Below are positions 8,433-17,349 of a DNA stretch of 64,000 bases, one piece after another. The position numbers and the translations under genes were made by a program. The notes under the pieces were generated by a model that saw only the letters and a list, made by a program, of their open reading frames with translations, did no database searches and was not told where the DNA came from. Origin of the DNA: Labilibaculum sp. DW002 (GTDB taxonomy: Bacteria; Bacteroidota; Bacteroidia; Bacteroidales; Marinifilaceae). Numbering within the stretch: the stretch's first letter is position 1; each line of letters starts with the position of its first letter. The stretch lies in NCBI RefSeq assembly GCF_029029525.1, contig NZ_JAKJSC010000002.1, positions 1-64,000 on the forward strand. Reading direction: 5' to 3'.

Positions 8433-9146
8433 TTAAAGACGGTCTTTCTTAATATATTCTTTCTTCTTTTTCTCAATAACTTTACCTGAAAGTACAATTA
8501 CAATTTCGCCTTTAACTGTTTTTGCCGAGAAATGAGCTACTAATTCGGTTAAGGTTCCTCTTGCATTTTCTTCGTGTAATTTGGTTATTTCTCTGGAAAC
8601 AGAAGCTTTTCGTTCCTCACCAAATACCTCAGCAAACTGTGTTAAAGTCTTAACTAAGCGGTGAGGAGATTCATAAAAAATCATTGTTCGTTGTTCTTCA
8701 CTAAGCTCTTTTAGTTTGTTTTGTCGACCTTTCTTTTGAGGAAGAAAGCCTTCGAAACAAAAGCGTTCATTAGGAAGTCCGGAATTAACCAGTGCTGGTA
8801 CAAATGCTGTTGCGCCTGGCAAGCACTCTACTTCAATATCATTTTCTATACAATGTTTTACCAAGAAATATCCGGGATCGGATATGGCTGGTGTACCTGC
8901 ATCAGAAATTAATGCAATAGATTGTCCTGCTAATATTCTATCGACAATTTGTTGAGAACTTTTGTGCTCGTTGAATTTATGATGAGAATGAAGAGGTTTC
9001 GAAATTTGGTAATGTTTTAAAAGAAAGCCAGATGTCCTAGTATCCTCGGCTAGAATTAAATCTACCTCTTTTAATATGCGTAAAGCTCTTAGTGTAATAT
9101 CTTCTAAATTCCCAATTGGAGTAGGAATAAGGTATAATTTAGACAT
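8433..9146 (-). CDS. rsmI: 16S rRNA (cytidine1402-2'-O)-methyltransferase RsmI
   Basis: 237 residues, close to the usual length. The SAM-dependent tetrapyrrole-methylase fold is recognisable from LYLIPTPIGNLEDIT at the N-terminus, LAEDTRTSG, ALISDAGTPAISDPG and the PNERFCFEGFLP stretch. The enzyme adds a 2'-O-methyl to C1402 in the ribosomal P site together with RsmH. The C-terminal tail is very basic (KKKKEYIKKDRL). It is two bases downstream of the hypothetical gene at 9149-9802 and likely co-transcribed with it. Convergent with the PorP/SprF gene; no clear terminator in the 68-base gap. Confidence 0.95.
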   Translation of the reverse strand: MSKLYLIPTPIGNLEDITLRALRILKEVDLILAEDTRTSGFLLKHYQISKPLHSHHKFNEHKSSQQIVDRILAGQSIALISDAGTPAISDPGYFLVKHCIENDIEVECLPGATAFVPALVNSGLPNERFCFEGFLPQKKGRQNKLKELSEEQRTMIFYESPHRLVKTLTQFAEVFGEERKASVSREITKLHEENARGTLTELVAHFSAKTVKGEIVIVLSGKVIEKKKKEYIKKDRL

Positions 9147-9148
9147 GC

Positions 9149-9802
9149 TTAAAATTTTCTTTTTGTGATTTCAAGGAATTGAACAACTGTTGGATCTTCA
9201 AGGTCCCAATTTTGATCATTTTTAACCCAACTCATAACGGAATCAAAATTAGTAGCCTCATTTACGAATGAAATGGCAGAATGATAGGCCTCACTATTAT
9301 TCTCAAATAATTCTCGCGTAAATAAAAAACGATCATTAATACCTATGGCCGATTGAATATCTGAAAGTTTTTGGGCCGATAACTTTTCACTAATAATTTT
9401 TATTGGTTCAGCCTGAGCATGGTCATTAACAATTGGCATCTCAAATTCTTCCTTGTTTTCTATTTCTGTTATTTCTTTTTCTTCAAGAGAGAGGACTTCC
9501 TCTTTAGGTGGAGCAATTTTTTCAATTTCTTTGCTCTCTTCTTTTATGATTTCTGTTGGTTTCAGTTCAGTTTCAGAAATATTTTTCGCAACAGGCTCAT
9601 TAATTTCTTTTACTTGATGAGTTGGTGCTGGTTCAATATTTCTTTTAAGAATTTCAAAATCTTGAGATAATCCATTAATTCTCGACTCTAATAATTCTAT
9701 TCCACCCTCTAATTCGAGAGGTTTATCAGCAAAATGATCCAAAAGATTTTGGATTTCACATGTTTTGCTTTTAAGAAGTTGAATGACCAATTTACTGTCC
9801 AT
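9149..9802 (-). CDS. Conserved hypothetical protein with acidic coiled middle
   Basis: 217 residues from ATG at 9802. An upstream in-frame start would add 15 residues (MYIRISYSNYSKTLL) that do not look like part of the fold, so I prefer MDSKLVIQLL. The N-terminal 60 residues are helical with heptad-like spacing. The middle (about 70-130) is a Glu/Lys/Pro-rich low-complexity linker. The C-terminal about 75 residues are compact (LSDIQSAIGINDRFLFTREL, then DNDxxW-like NDQNWDLEDP) and look like the conserved part. No membrane segment or signal peptide. I recognise it only as a Bacteroidota hypothetical. It precedes rsmI with a 2-base gap. Confidence 0.7.
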   Translation of the reverse strand: MDSKLVIQLLKSKTCEIQNLLDHFADKPLELEGGIELLESRINGLSQDFEILKRNIEPAPTHQVKEINEPVAKNISETELKPTEIIKEESKEIEKIAPPKEEVLSLEEKEITEIENKEEFEMPIVNDHAQAEPIKIISEKLSAQKLSDIQSAIGINDRFLFTRELFENNSEAYHSAISFVNEATNFDSVMSWVKNDQNWDLEDPTVVQFLEITKRKF

Positions 9803-10013
9803 GAGCAAGGTTTTAGAGTAATTAGAATATGAAATTCTAATGTACAAAAGTAAAGCTATTTTTTGTATAATGTACTTGTGTGATGCATCAATTAGATAAA
9901 AACGCTTTCTTTCTGCAAAGTATTGTTCAAAAGTTTATCAACACAGTAAGGTAAGTCTGAAAGTGTTTTCCTATTTTTGTGTATCTATGTAAAATAAGCT
10001 AAAAGTTGTCTAC

Positions 10014-10604
10014 ATGTTTCTTGAGAATGATATAAATAGAGCTGGAAAAAATGGTTGGGTCGAAGTAATTGTTGGTTCAATGTTTTCTGGTAAAACTGAA
10101 GAATTAATTCGTCGTTTAAACCGTGCTAAAATTGCACGTCAGCAGGTCGAAATTTTTAAACCTCATATCGATGTGAGATATTCTGAAGATGAAGTGGTTT
10201 CTCATAATTCTAACTCTATTCGTTCAACTCCTGTTGAAACTTCTGCAAATATTTTATTGCTTGCAAGTAATGTAGATGTTGTTGGTATTGATGAAGCACA
10301 ATTTTTCGATGAAGGTTTAGCTGAAGTGTGTAACGAATTGGCCAATCAAGGCATTCGTGTGATTGTAGCTGGCTTAGATATGGACTTTAAAGGAAATCCA
10401 TTCGGACCAATTCCTTCTTTAATGGCAACAGCAGAATATGTCACAAAAGTGCATGCCGTTTGTATGCGTTGCGGAAATTTAGCAAATTACTCTCATCGTT
10501 TAGCAGAAGCTGATAAGTTGGTTTTGTTAGGCGAAAAAAGCGAGTATGAACCTCTTTGTAGAAACTGTTACCAGAAAATTTATCAGGATACTTCAAATAA
10601 ATAA
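10014..10604 (+). CDS. tdk: Thymidine kinase, type II
   Basis: 196 residues. P-loop GSMFSGKT at 21-28, Mg-binding DEAQFFDE at 93-100, the lasso-region Tyr/substrate stretch around EYVTKVHAV, and a structural zinc site formed by Cys150, Cys153, Cys182 and Cys185 (CMRC and CRNC). It phosphorylates thymidine to dTMP for nucleotide salvage in the cytosol. The start leaves a 15-residue N-terminal lead before the fold, normal for the family. A -7-like TATTTTTG lies at 9972-9979, but I see no matching -33 box. The next gene, murF-alr, starts 11 bases after its stop, so they are probably co-transcribed. Confidence 0.95.
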   Translation: MFLENDINRAGKNGWVEVIVGSMFSGKTEELIRRLNRAKIARQQVEIFKPHIDVRYSEDEVVSHNSNSIRSTPVETSANILLLASNVDVVGIDEAQFFDEGLAEVCNELANQGIRVIVAGLDMDFKGNPFGPIPSLMATAEYVTKVHAVCMRCGNLANYSHRLAEADKLVLLGEKSEYEPLCRNCYQKIYQDTSNK

Positions 10605-10615
10605 ATGGCTGCAAA

Positions 10616-13090
10616 ATGACTTCTGCTCAATTGTACACTATTGAATCGATTGCTTCTCTTGTTGGAGGTGAAATTTATGGGAATGTAAATGTTAAAATTA
10701 CTTCCTTATCGATTGATAGTAGAGCTTTACAATTGCCAGAGGAATCGCTCTTTTTTGCAATCGTAGGTGAAAGACACGATGGGCATTCTTATATAGCAGA
10801 TTTGTATCAAAAAGGTGTTCGAGCCTTTGTAATTAGTGAATCGGAGAGTACCAATTCTATTGATTGTCCTGATGCAGCATTTGTACTAGTAGACGATACC
10901 TTATTGGCACTTCAAAAACTAGTTTGTCAGCATAGAGAAAAATTTACCTATCCGGTAATTGGCATAACAGGAAGCAATGGAAAAACCATTGTGAAAGAAT
11001 GGTTGTACCAATTGTTGAACGAATCCTATTCTATCGTTCGTAGTCCCAAAAGCTATAATTCACAGGTTGGAGTTCCTTTATCGGTTTGGAATATGAGTGC
11101 CGATGCTGAAATGGGAATTTTTGAAGCTGGAATTTCACAGACTGGTGAAATGGAACGTTTGGCAGAAATTATTAAACCTACTATTGGTGTATTTACACAC
11201 TTGGGCGATGCGCATAACGAAAATTTCAAAGGCAAACTTCATAAATTAAAAGAGAAGATTAAATTATTCTCTTCTTGCGAAAGCATTATCTATTGTTCGG
11301 ATGAACCTCTAATCGGGAAGGCCCTGCAAGTAGAATATGGGAATAAGAAAAATAATATTACTTGGTCGCGAAAACATCCTGCAGACTTAAAAGTAGTTAG
11401 TGAGCGTATATCAGGTGGTCAAACGCATCTTGAACTAAAATCTTTTAATGAAAAAAAAATAATCACAGTCCCTTTTACCGATAGGGCATCAGTTGATAAC
11501 GCAATATTGTGTTATCTCTGCTTGCAAAGTCTTAGGGTTTCAGATCAAATTATAAGCAAGCAAATTCAGAAATTAGAACCAATCGCAATGCGATTGGAAA
11601 TAAAGGAAGGAATTAATGATTGTACGCTGATTAATGATTATTATAATTCTGATTTAGGATCGCTAGAAATCGCTTTAGATCTAGCAAATCAACAACAAAC
11701 AGATAAGAAGACAACTTTACTCTTATCGGACATATTGCAGTCGGGATACAGTGATAAAAAATTGTATGCTTTGGTTGCCAAAATGCTTGAACAAAAAAAA
11801 GTAGATCGATTGATTGGTGTTGGAGAGGCAATTTCAGCTCAATCTAAAATGTTTAAGTGCGATACATCTTTTTATCGGTCAACCGATGTGTTTCTTGCAG
11901 ATTTGAATCGAAATCAATTCAAAAATGAACTCATTCTGATCAAAGGAGCGAGGCCATTTCATTTTGAAAGAATATCTAATGTTCTTCAATATAAGGCCCA
12001 TCAGACCGTTTTGGAGGTGAATATGAGTGCCATGGTGCACAACCTAAACTATTTTCGTTCATTGCTTACGCCAAGCACTAAATTGGTGGTTATGGTGAAA
12101 GCTTTTTCTTACGGAAGTGGGTCTACTGAAATCGCAAATTTATTGCAATATCATCGGGTTGATTATTTGGCAGTAGCCATTGCAGACGAAGGTGTTGAGC
12201 TGCGAAATGCTGGCGTTACAATTCCCATAATTGTGATGAATCCAGAGCCTCATAGTTTCGATACGATGATTGAGTATCGCCTGCAGCCAGAAATATACAA
12301 CCACAGTATTTGTGCTGATTTTGAGAAGGCATTGCGAAGAAATGGAGTGAAAAAATACCCAATCCACATCAAATTGGATACGGGAATGCATCGCTTGGGA
12401 TTTGTGGAGGATGATTTGGCACAATTGGGCGATACCATTAAGGATAACGACCACTTTTTCATTCAGTCAATATTTTCACATTTAGCAGGAGCAGATGAGT
12501 CACAACACGATGATTTTACAGCTCAGCAAATCGATTTGTTCAATCTGTGGAGCGAACAAATCAGAAAGCACTTCCCTTATCATATCGATAAACATATCTT
12601 GAATTCTGCAGGAATAGAACGCTTCCCAGAGGCACAATTTGATATGGTTCGTTTGGGAATTGGTCTGTATGGAGTTAGTGCTACACATCAAGAAAAATTA
12701 ATGAATGTAAGCAGTTTAAAAACCACGATCTCTCAAATAAAAGAAGTCGCAAAAGAGAATACGGTTGGTTATGGTCGAAAAGGCCAATTGCAGAGCGATA
12801 CACGCATTGGCGTAATTCCAATAGGTTATGCCGACGGCTTTAATAGAAAACTCAGTAATGGAGTTGGCAAGGTAGTGGTGAACGGTAAATTAGTTCCGGT
12901 TGTTGGCAATGTTTGTATGGATATGAGTATGATCGATCTCACAAATGTGAACGCTAAAGAAGGAGATGCTGTGACTATTTTTGGTGACGACTATTTGGTT
13001 AGCAAGCTGGCTGAGCAGTTGGATACCATTCCTTATGAAATTCTGACAACAATTTCTCGTCGTGTAAAACGGATCTACTTTCAGGAATAA
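10616..13090 (+). CDS. murF-alr: Bifunctional MurF ligase / alanine racemase
   Basis: 824 residues in two enzymes. Residues about 1-450 are UDP-MurNAc-tripeptide:D-Ala-D-Ala ligase (MurF): ATP-binding GITGSNGKTIVKEW near 120-133 and the ligase motif around GIFEAGIS. Residues about 460-824 are a fold-type III PLP alanine racemase: PLP lysine in MVKAFSYGSG, substrate-side VGYGRKGQ with the catalytic Tyr, GYADGFNRKL, and NVCMDMSMIDLT. The pairing makes D-Ala and joins D-Ala-D-Ala to the peptidoglycan precursor. This fusion is known in Bacteroidota. An ATG at 10605 runs into a stop after four codons, so the start at 10616 is right. Confidence 0.95.
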   Translation: MTSAQLYTIESIASLVGGEIYGNVNVKITSLSIDSRALQLPEESLFFAIVGERHDGHSYIADLYQKGVRAFVISESESTNSIDCPDAAFVLVDDTLLALQKLVCQHREKFTYPVIGITGSNGKTIVKEWLYQLLNESYSIVRSPKSYNSQVGVPLSVWNMSADAEMGIFEAGISQTGEMERLAEIIKPTIGVFTHLGDAHNENFKGKLHKLKEKIKLFSSCESIIYCSDEPLIGKALQVEYGNKKNNITWSRKHPADLKVVSERISGGQTHLELKSFNEKKIITVPFTDRASVDNAILCYLCLQSLRVSDQIISKQIQKLEPIAMRLEIKEGINDCTLINDYYNSDLGSLEIALDLANQQQTDKKTTLLLSDILQSGYSDKKLYALVAKMLEQKKVDRLIGVGEAISAQSKMFKCDTSFYRSTDVFLADLNRNQFKNELILIKGARPFHFERISNVLQYKAHQTVLEVNMSAMVHNLNYFRSLLTPSTKLVVMVKAFSYGSGSTEIANLLQYHRVDYLAVAIADEGVELRNAGVTIPIIVMNPEPHSFDTMIEYRLQPEIYNHSICADFEKALRRNGVKKYPIHIKLDTGMHRLGFVEDDLAQLGDTIKDNDHFFIQSIFSHLAGADESQHDDFTAQQIDLFNLWSEQIRKHFPYHIDKHILNSAGIERFPEAQFDMVRLGIGLYGVSATHQEKLMNVSSLKTTISQIKEVAKENTVGYGRKGQLQSDTRIGVIPIGYADGFNRKLSNGVGKVVVNGKLVPVVGNVCMDMSMIDLTNVNAKEGDAVTIFGDDYLVSKLAEQLDTIPYEILTTISRRVKRIYFQE

Positions 13091-13098
13091 AATATTTT

Positions 13099-13186
13099 GG
13101 GTGTTCCCCTCGTAAACTCGTGGCGGGCTATTCACTTCTACTCCTCACTCATTCTTCGCTGTGGGGTATCCGTTTCTATCCCTAAC
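13099..13186. repeat. Interspersed extragenic repeat typical of Bacteroidota
   Basis: The stretch running from GGGTGTTCCCCT through GGCGGGCTATTC, CTCCTCACTCATTC and GGGGTATCCG to ATCCCTAAC resembles an extragenic repeat I know from many Bacteroidota genomes (GGGC-T-TCCG ... ATCCCTAAC core). It is far more C-rich than the flanking sequence and carries no reading frame. Only one copy is in the window, so repetition must be checked genome-wide. Confidence 0.5.
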
Positions 13187-13227
13187 ACAAGCATTTGAAT
13201 ATTACCATCAGTTTTTAATATAAACGA

Positions 13228-13253
13228 AAAGCCATCCCTAACGAGATGGCTTT
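13228..13253. terminator. Bidirectional hairpin between murF-alr and the Crp/Fnr gene
   Basis: AAAGCCATC pairs with GATGGCTTT around CCTAACGA. A and T flanks serve both strands, fitting the convergent genes on each side. Confidence 0.65.
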
Positions 13254-13275
13254 GTATATTTTCGAAAATCAGGTT

Positions 13276-13992
13276 TTAACCGAGTTTGCTAATTCTATCA
13301 AGTTTTACTTTATCTATTATTTTGATTTTTCGTCCATCAATAGCAATAACCCCTTCACTAGCAAATGTAGATAGTGTTCTGATCGCATTAGATGTGGTCA
13401 TGTTTGATAGGTTTGCAATATCTTCTCTTGAAAGATAAACCTTAATCGTTGTGCCATCATCCTCGAAACCGTAAGTGTCACGAAGGAATAATAAAGATTC
13501 AGCCAAACGTCCGCGAATATGCTTTTGAGTAAGTGTTACTGTTCTGTTGTTAGAGAAACCCAGTTCAGTAGCAAAAGATCGGATAATACTTAAAGAAAGT
13601 TCTGAATTTGTTTTAATAAGCTTCAAAATCATCTCATAGCTTACCGTACAAGTCACTGAATCTTCGATTGCAACAGCTGAAGCGATATTGTTTTCTTCAG
13701 CAAAAAGTGCTCTATAACCGATGAAACCTACTGGTTTAGCCATACGTACAATCTGCTCACGACCACCAACTCCTTCTTTGAAAATTTTAACCTTACCATC
13801 TGATAAACAGATAAGACCGAGTGGCTTTTCTCCTTCTTTATAAATGTATTCACCCTTCTTAAAAAAACTACAGCTCATATTGTGTTGCAGCGTTTCTTTT
13901 TCTTCTGGAGTGAGAACATTAAATACTGAATTTGGGTGGTTTATTACCTCCCCACAAATAACCTCTCTCGATTTTCTATCATTCTCAATCAT
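13276..13992 (-). CDS. Crp/Fnr family transcriptional regulator
   Basis: 238 residues from ATG at 13992; a TTG two codons upstream (giving MCM) is less likely. The N-terminal cyclic-nucleotide-binding-type domain (about 25-140) has CSFFKKGEYIYKEGEKPLGL, GRE and the GFIGYRALF phosphate-cassette-like region. The C-terminal winged helix (about 155-235) holds LAESLLFLRDTYG and the recognition helix REDIANLSNMTTSNAIRTLS, with EGVIAIDGRKIKI as the wing. I see no cluster of N-terminal Cys like that of E. coli Fnr, so the ligand is open. In such families it acts as a dimer on promoters of energy or stress genes. The preceding sequence on this strand is the nadE remnant. Confidence 0.9.
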   Translation of the reverse strand: MIENDRKSREVICGEVINHPNSVFNVLTPEEKETLQHNMSCSFFKKGEYIYKEGEKPLGLICLSDGKVKIFKEGVGGREQIVRMAKPVGFIGYRALFAEENNIASAVAIEDSVTCTVSYEMILKLIKTNSELSLSIIRSFATELGFSNNRTVTLTQKHIRGRLAESLLFLRDTYGFEDDGTTIKVYLSREDIANLSNMTTSNAIRTLSTFASEGVIAIDGRKIKIIDKVKLDRISKLG

Positions 13993-14093
13993 ACACAAAG
14001 TGGAATATCAAATTAAAATACATTGTATGTTTTAAAACACTTCAAAAGTATACAAATGAAATGAAATGAGAAAACGAATGAAGAAAAATTTCA

Positions 14094-14451
14094 TTATTTA
14101 CGTAATGTTCGACAACATGCTATTTTATAGGTGTTTATACCCATTGGATAGTGTTTTTCTACTAAGGTATTTTTTTGATCAAAGCCAAAAGCCTTCGATG
14201 AAACGCGTAAAACAGGTGCTGTTTGGAATCTTTTGTATTCATTCATGTTTGCCATTCGAATGGTCTTTGATACGATTTCAGCTTCGAAATCTTATTGAAT
14301 TATTTCTTCCGAAGACATATTTTTTTCTATATATCGGAATAAAATGCCGTCTAACACATCGTAATCGGGTAAAGAATCCGAATTCTTTTGATCGAGACGT
14401 AATTTAGTGTTCGAAATAGGGAATAGATATTTCTCTGATCAGCAATATAGA
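14094..14451 (-). pseudogene. nadE: Decayed C-terminal fragment of NAD+ synthetase (NadE)
   Basis: Reading the minus strand gives LRLDQKNSDSLPDYDVLDG, ILFRYIEKNMSSEEIIQ, an in-frame TAA, then IRMANMNEYKRFQTAPVLRV and SSKAFGF, ending at a stop at 14094-14096. This is the conserved C-terminus of glutamine-dependent NAD+ synthetase (the D-Q-K-x-S-D-S-L-P and E-Y-K-R ... R-V-S-S-K-A-F-G landmarks). About 35 residues upstream the match continues in another frame (REISIPYFE), so there is also a frameshift. The rest of the gene is absent. An intact nadE is presumably elsewhere, because NAD synthesis is essential. Confidence 0.75.
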
Positions 14452-14565
14452 TTCAGATGTGAAATTATTGTTTTGAGAATATTAGGGGACAATAATCTTC
14501 ACTTAACTTATTTTTAATATTTTTGAGAAACACAATTACAGTTAGCACTCATTTAATTCAGAAGA

Positions 14566-15579
14566 ATGTACTTGAATTACTATAAAAATATAAGTAGGAA
14601 TATTTTAATTCTGCTATTCACCTTTCTTGTTTCGTGCAATTCGGGTCCTAAAAAACCTGATACATCAGATATCCAATTAGAAGTTAAGATTCTACGATTT
14701 GATCAAGAGCTTTTTGCCTTGAAGCAGAATCCAGATATTAATCAGTTAAGGAAAAGATATATTGATGTGTTACCAATGTACAGTAATAAAGTAATTGGTT
14801 TAGGAGATTCTAATGATCCAAATTATATGGAATATTTAAACAAGTTTTTAAATGATTCCACAATGACTTTGGTAGCCAATAGAGTTTCGGAAGCATTTCC
14901 TTCTTTAGAAAAAGAGGAGAGTGAATTAAAAGATGCATTTAAGTACTTGAAGTATTATTATCCAAGCAAACCAGTTCCTAATTTTTATGCTCAAATTTCA
15001 GGTTTTAATCAATCGATAGTTGTAGCTGAAAATTTGGTTGGTATTAGTTTAGATAAATATTTGGGTGAAGATTGTGAGTTTTACTCTTATCTGGGTACAC
15101 CAATGTATGCTAGGGAAAATATGATTCCTGAGCGCATTTCGCAAGATGTTGTTTTGGCTTATGGCTTAACCGAATTTCCTTTTCAACCCCTAAAAGATGA
15201 TCTAATCAGTAACATGATCTATCAGGGGAAAATAAGATACTTTGTTCAGGCGATGATGCCAGACAAGAATGAATCAGATATTTTGAAATATTCAGAGTCA
15301 GAGTTTGAGTGGTGCGTTGAAAATCAGGAGTTGATGTGGGGATATGTTATCGAACAAAAACATTTGTTTAGCACTGATTACAGAACCATTATTAAATATA
15401 TAAACGATGGTCCTTTTACTCCAGGAATGCCACAAGAATCACCTTCTAGAACTGGAATTTGGCTTGGTTTACAAATTGTAAAGCAGTACATGAACAAACA
15501 TGAAGGATTTACCTTAGTTGATTTGATGAAGGAGAATGATTACGGAATGCTTCTTCGTGAGTCTGGCTATCAACCTTGA
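14566..15579 (+). CDS. gldB: Gliding motility lipoprotein GldB
   Basis: 337 residues with a lipoprotein signal; the lipobox is LVSC with Cys24. The body matches the GldB family: KILRFDQELFAL, PMYSNKVIGLGDSNDPNYM, GFNQSIVVAENLVGISLDKYLGED near the middle, a Y-x-x-P-x-Y segment, and a C-terminal GMPQESPSRTGIWLG that includes the conserved P-x-R-x-G-x-W-x-G. GldB is an envelope lipoprotein required for gliding in Flavobacterium and is also present in many non-gliding Bacteroidota, so it does not prove motility. Its last four bases overlap the next gene (ATGA), indicating translational coupling with the nitrilase-like protein. Confidence 0.9.
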   Translation: MYLNYYKNISRNILILLFTFLVSCNSGPKKPDTSDIQLEVKILRFDQELFALKQNPDINQLRKRYIDVLPMYSNKVIGLGDSNDPNYMEYLNKFLNDSTMTLVANRVSEAFPSLEKEESELKDAFKYLKYYYPSKPVPNFYAQISGFNQSIVVAENLVGISLDKYLGEDCEFYSYLGTPMYARENMIPERISQDVVLAYGLTEFPFQPLKDDLISNMIYQGKIRYFVQAMMPDKNESDILKYSESEFEWCVENQELMWGYVIEQKHLFSTDYRTIIKYINDGPFTPGMPQESPSRTGIWLGLQIVKQYMNKHEGFTLVDLMKENDYGMLLRESGYQP

Positions 15580-16364
15580 TGAAAACTGCCATGAAACTAG
15601 CGATCATTCAATTCGCTCCAGTATTTGGAGATCTAAAAGCGACTTTAGCTGTCTTAACTGACTTATTAGAGCAAGTAAAAAAGGCTGATTTGGTTGTATT
15701 GCCTGAGTTAGCGAATTCGGGTTACAATTTTAATTCTAAGGAAGAGGCTTTCAGTTTAGCTGAAACGATTAAGTCTAGTGTATTTCTAGATTTTCTTCAA
15801 GCTAAATGTAAATTGTATGGTTTTACGATTGCTACTGGTTTCGCAGAAAAAGAAAATGATAGTTTATACAATTCTTCGGTGTTGCTAAATGGGGATGGAA
15901 TTATAGGAACTTATCGGAAATTGCATCTTTTCATGAATGAAAAGCAGATATTTAAGCAAGGCAACTTAGGATTGCCGGTTTTTGAAATTAAAGGTGTGAA
16001 AATTGGGATGCTGGTTTGTTTCGATTGGATGTTTCCCGAAGTTTGGCGTAAATTGGCTTTGAAAGGAGTCGATCTTATTTTGCATCCTTCCAATTTGGTA
16101 TTGCCATATGCACAATCGGTTATTCCTTCTTATGCATTGGTCAATCGAATTTTCATTGCTACAGCAAATCGAATTGGAATCGAAAAGGAGCTTTGTTTTA
16201 CGGGACAATCAATAATTGCAAATCCAAAAGGAGAGCTTCTTGCTAAAGCGAATAAAGGAGAAGAAGTTTTGATTGTTGATATTGATCCATTAATTGCGCG
16301 GAACAAAATGATAACTCCATTGAATAACGCTTTTGAAGACAGACGAACAGATATTTACGAATAG
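15576..16364 (+). CDS. Carbon-nitrogen hydrolase (nitrilase superfamily amidase)
   Basis: 262 residues. The catalytic triad of the superfamily is visible: Glu in VVLPELANSGYNF, Lys in GTYRKLHLF and Cys in GMLVCFDWMFPE. It is a cytosolic amidase or omega-amidase-like enzyme; the exact substrate cannot be read from the sequence. The start overlaps the gldB stop by four bases (ATGA). A second Met five codons later (MKLAIIQFAP) lies at the true fold start and is an alternative. The 5-formyl-THF cyclo-ligase gene follows after 8 bases, so gldB, this gene and that one form an operon ended by the hairpin at 16924-16957. Confidence 0.9.
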   Translation: MMKTAMKLAIIQFAPVFGDLKATLAVLTDLLEQVKKADLVVLPELANSGYNFNSKEEAFSLAETIKSSVFLDFLQAKCKLYGFTIATGFAEKENDSLYNSSVLLNGDGIIGTYRKLHLFMNEKQIFKQGNLGLPVFEIKGVKIGMLVCFDWMFPEVWRKLALKGVDLILHPSNLVLPYAQSVIPSYALVNRIFIATANRIGIEKELCFTGQSIIANPKGELLAKANKGEEVLIVDIDPLIARNKMITPLNNAFEDRRTDIYE

Positions 16365-16372
16365 CCTCAATA

Positions 16373-16921
16373 ATGAACACTGCTGATATCGACCAACAAA
16401 AAAGAATTATCCGAAAGGAAATAAAACTGCTTAAGCAAAATTATTCTGAGCAGCAAAGTAAGGAAATGTCAATGCCTATTCTCGAAAAACTTGAGAGCTT
16501 GAAGGAATTTAAAGAAGCTAGAACAATCATGTTATATTGGTCGATGAAGGATGAGGTGTTTTCACATGATTTTGTTTGTAAGTGGGCGAAAGAGAAAAAA
16601 GTTATTCTTCCTAGTGTTAAAGGGCAAACGCTGGATTTAAAAGTATTTGCAGGGAAAGAGGAATTGGTTGATGGTGAAAATTATGGAATACCCGAGCCAG
16701 ATGGACCTGTATTTATGGCTGAAGATGAAATTGATTTGATTTTAATTCCAGGAGTTGCTTTTGATAAAGCAAATAACAGAATGGGTAGAGGAAAAGCTTA
16801 TTACGATCGATTGTTACAATCCTTAAGTGCTTATAAAGTTGGAATTTGTTTTCACTTTCAGCTTTTGGATGATGTTCCAATCGATGAACACGATATTAAA
16901 ATGGATGCAATTGTTTATTAA
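16373..16921 (+). CDS. 5-formyltetrahydrofolate cyclo-ligase
   Basis: 182 residues, the usual family length. Family landmarks: basic N-terminus QQKRIIRKEIKLLKQ, IMLYWSMKDEV, GIPEPDGP and the strongly conserved phosphate/folate-binding block PGVAFDKANNRMGRGKAYYD, followed by KVGICFHFQL and the D-x-x-MD end. It converts 5-formyl-THF to 5,10-methenyl-THF using ATP, returning stored folate to one-carbon metabolism. It is the last gene of the gldB operon; a bidirectional terminator starts 3 bases after the stop. Confidence 0.93.
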   Translation: MNTADIDQQKRIIRKEIKLLKQNYSEQQSKEMSMPILEKLESLKEFKEARTIMLYWSMKDEVFSHDFVCKWAKEKKVILPSVKGQTLDLKVFAGKEELVDGENYGIPEPDGPVFMAEDEIDLILIPGVAFDKANNRMGRGKAYYDRLLQSLSAYKVGICFHFQLLDDVPIDEHDIKMDAIVY

Positions 16922-16923
16922 AT

Positions 16924-16957
16924 AAAAAAAACCGATGATCTAATCATCGGTTTTTTT
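16924..16957. terminator. Bidirectional intrinsic terminator
   Basis: ACCGATGAT and ATCATCGGT form a perfect 9-bp stem around CTA, flanked by seven A and seven T. It serves both the cyclo-ligase gene (+) and the ferredoxin gene (-). Confidence 0.9.
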
Positions 16958-16976
16958 AATATCTGTAGAGATACGG

Positions 16977-17147
16977 TTATTCAGGATGAATAGCTTCTAC
17001 AGGACAAGCATCAACGCAAGTACCACAGTCAGTACAAAGATCTGCATCGATAACATAACGCTCATCTCCCATAGAGATCGCTTCAACTGGACATTCCCCT
17101 TCGCATGAACCGCAAGAAATACAATCGTCGTTAATTACGTAAGCCAT
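16977..17147 (-). CDS. 2[4Fe-4S] ferredoxin
   Basis: A 56-residue protein read on the minus strand from ATG at 17147 to TAA at 16977. It has two C-x-x-C-x-x-x-C-P-type cluster motifs: CISCGSCEGECP and CTDCGTCVDACP, each followed by VEAI, the hallmark of clostridial-type bacterial ferredoxins. It is a small cytosolic electron carrier for low-potential enzymes such as pyruvate:ferredoxin oxidoreductase, which fits an anaerobic or facultative metabolism. It stands alone, convergent to the gldB operon, with about 200 bases of non-coding sequence upstream. Confidence 0.95.
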   Translation of the reverse strand: MAYVINDDCISCGSCEGECPVEAISMGDERYVIDADLCTDCGTCVDACPVEAIHPE

Positions 17148-17349
17148 TGTGTTTTATTTTTTAGTGTTAATAATTAATGCAAATGTAATATCATATTTTA
17201 AACTCAAAAAGAAAATGGAGTAGAAATCTATTATTTTAAAAGAGATTAAATAGTGAACAGTAGACCAAAATAAGAGTTTCAGGTGTTTTATCCTATGAAG
17301 ATAAAAATGTCATTATTGTAATGTGCTCTGAGTCAAAGCATTGATCGGG

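Noticed and set aside
8380-8435. Short imperfect repeats (CTGTTCACTG / CTGCTCACTG) between the PorP/SprF gene and rsmI
   Set aside because: Too short and imperfect for a CRISPR or a defined repeat family; no spacers.
9936-9944. Single TTATCAACA (DnaA-box-like) before tdk
   Set aside because: An isolated 9-mer in AT-rich DNA is expected by chance; no cluster.
14066-14407. 113-codon open frame on the plus strand between the Crp/Fnr gene and gldB
   Set aside because: The product is Phe/Tyr/Arg-rich with no domain, and the opposite strand of the same bases encodes the nadE remnant, so it is antisense noise.
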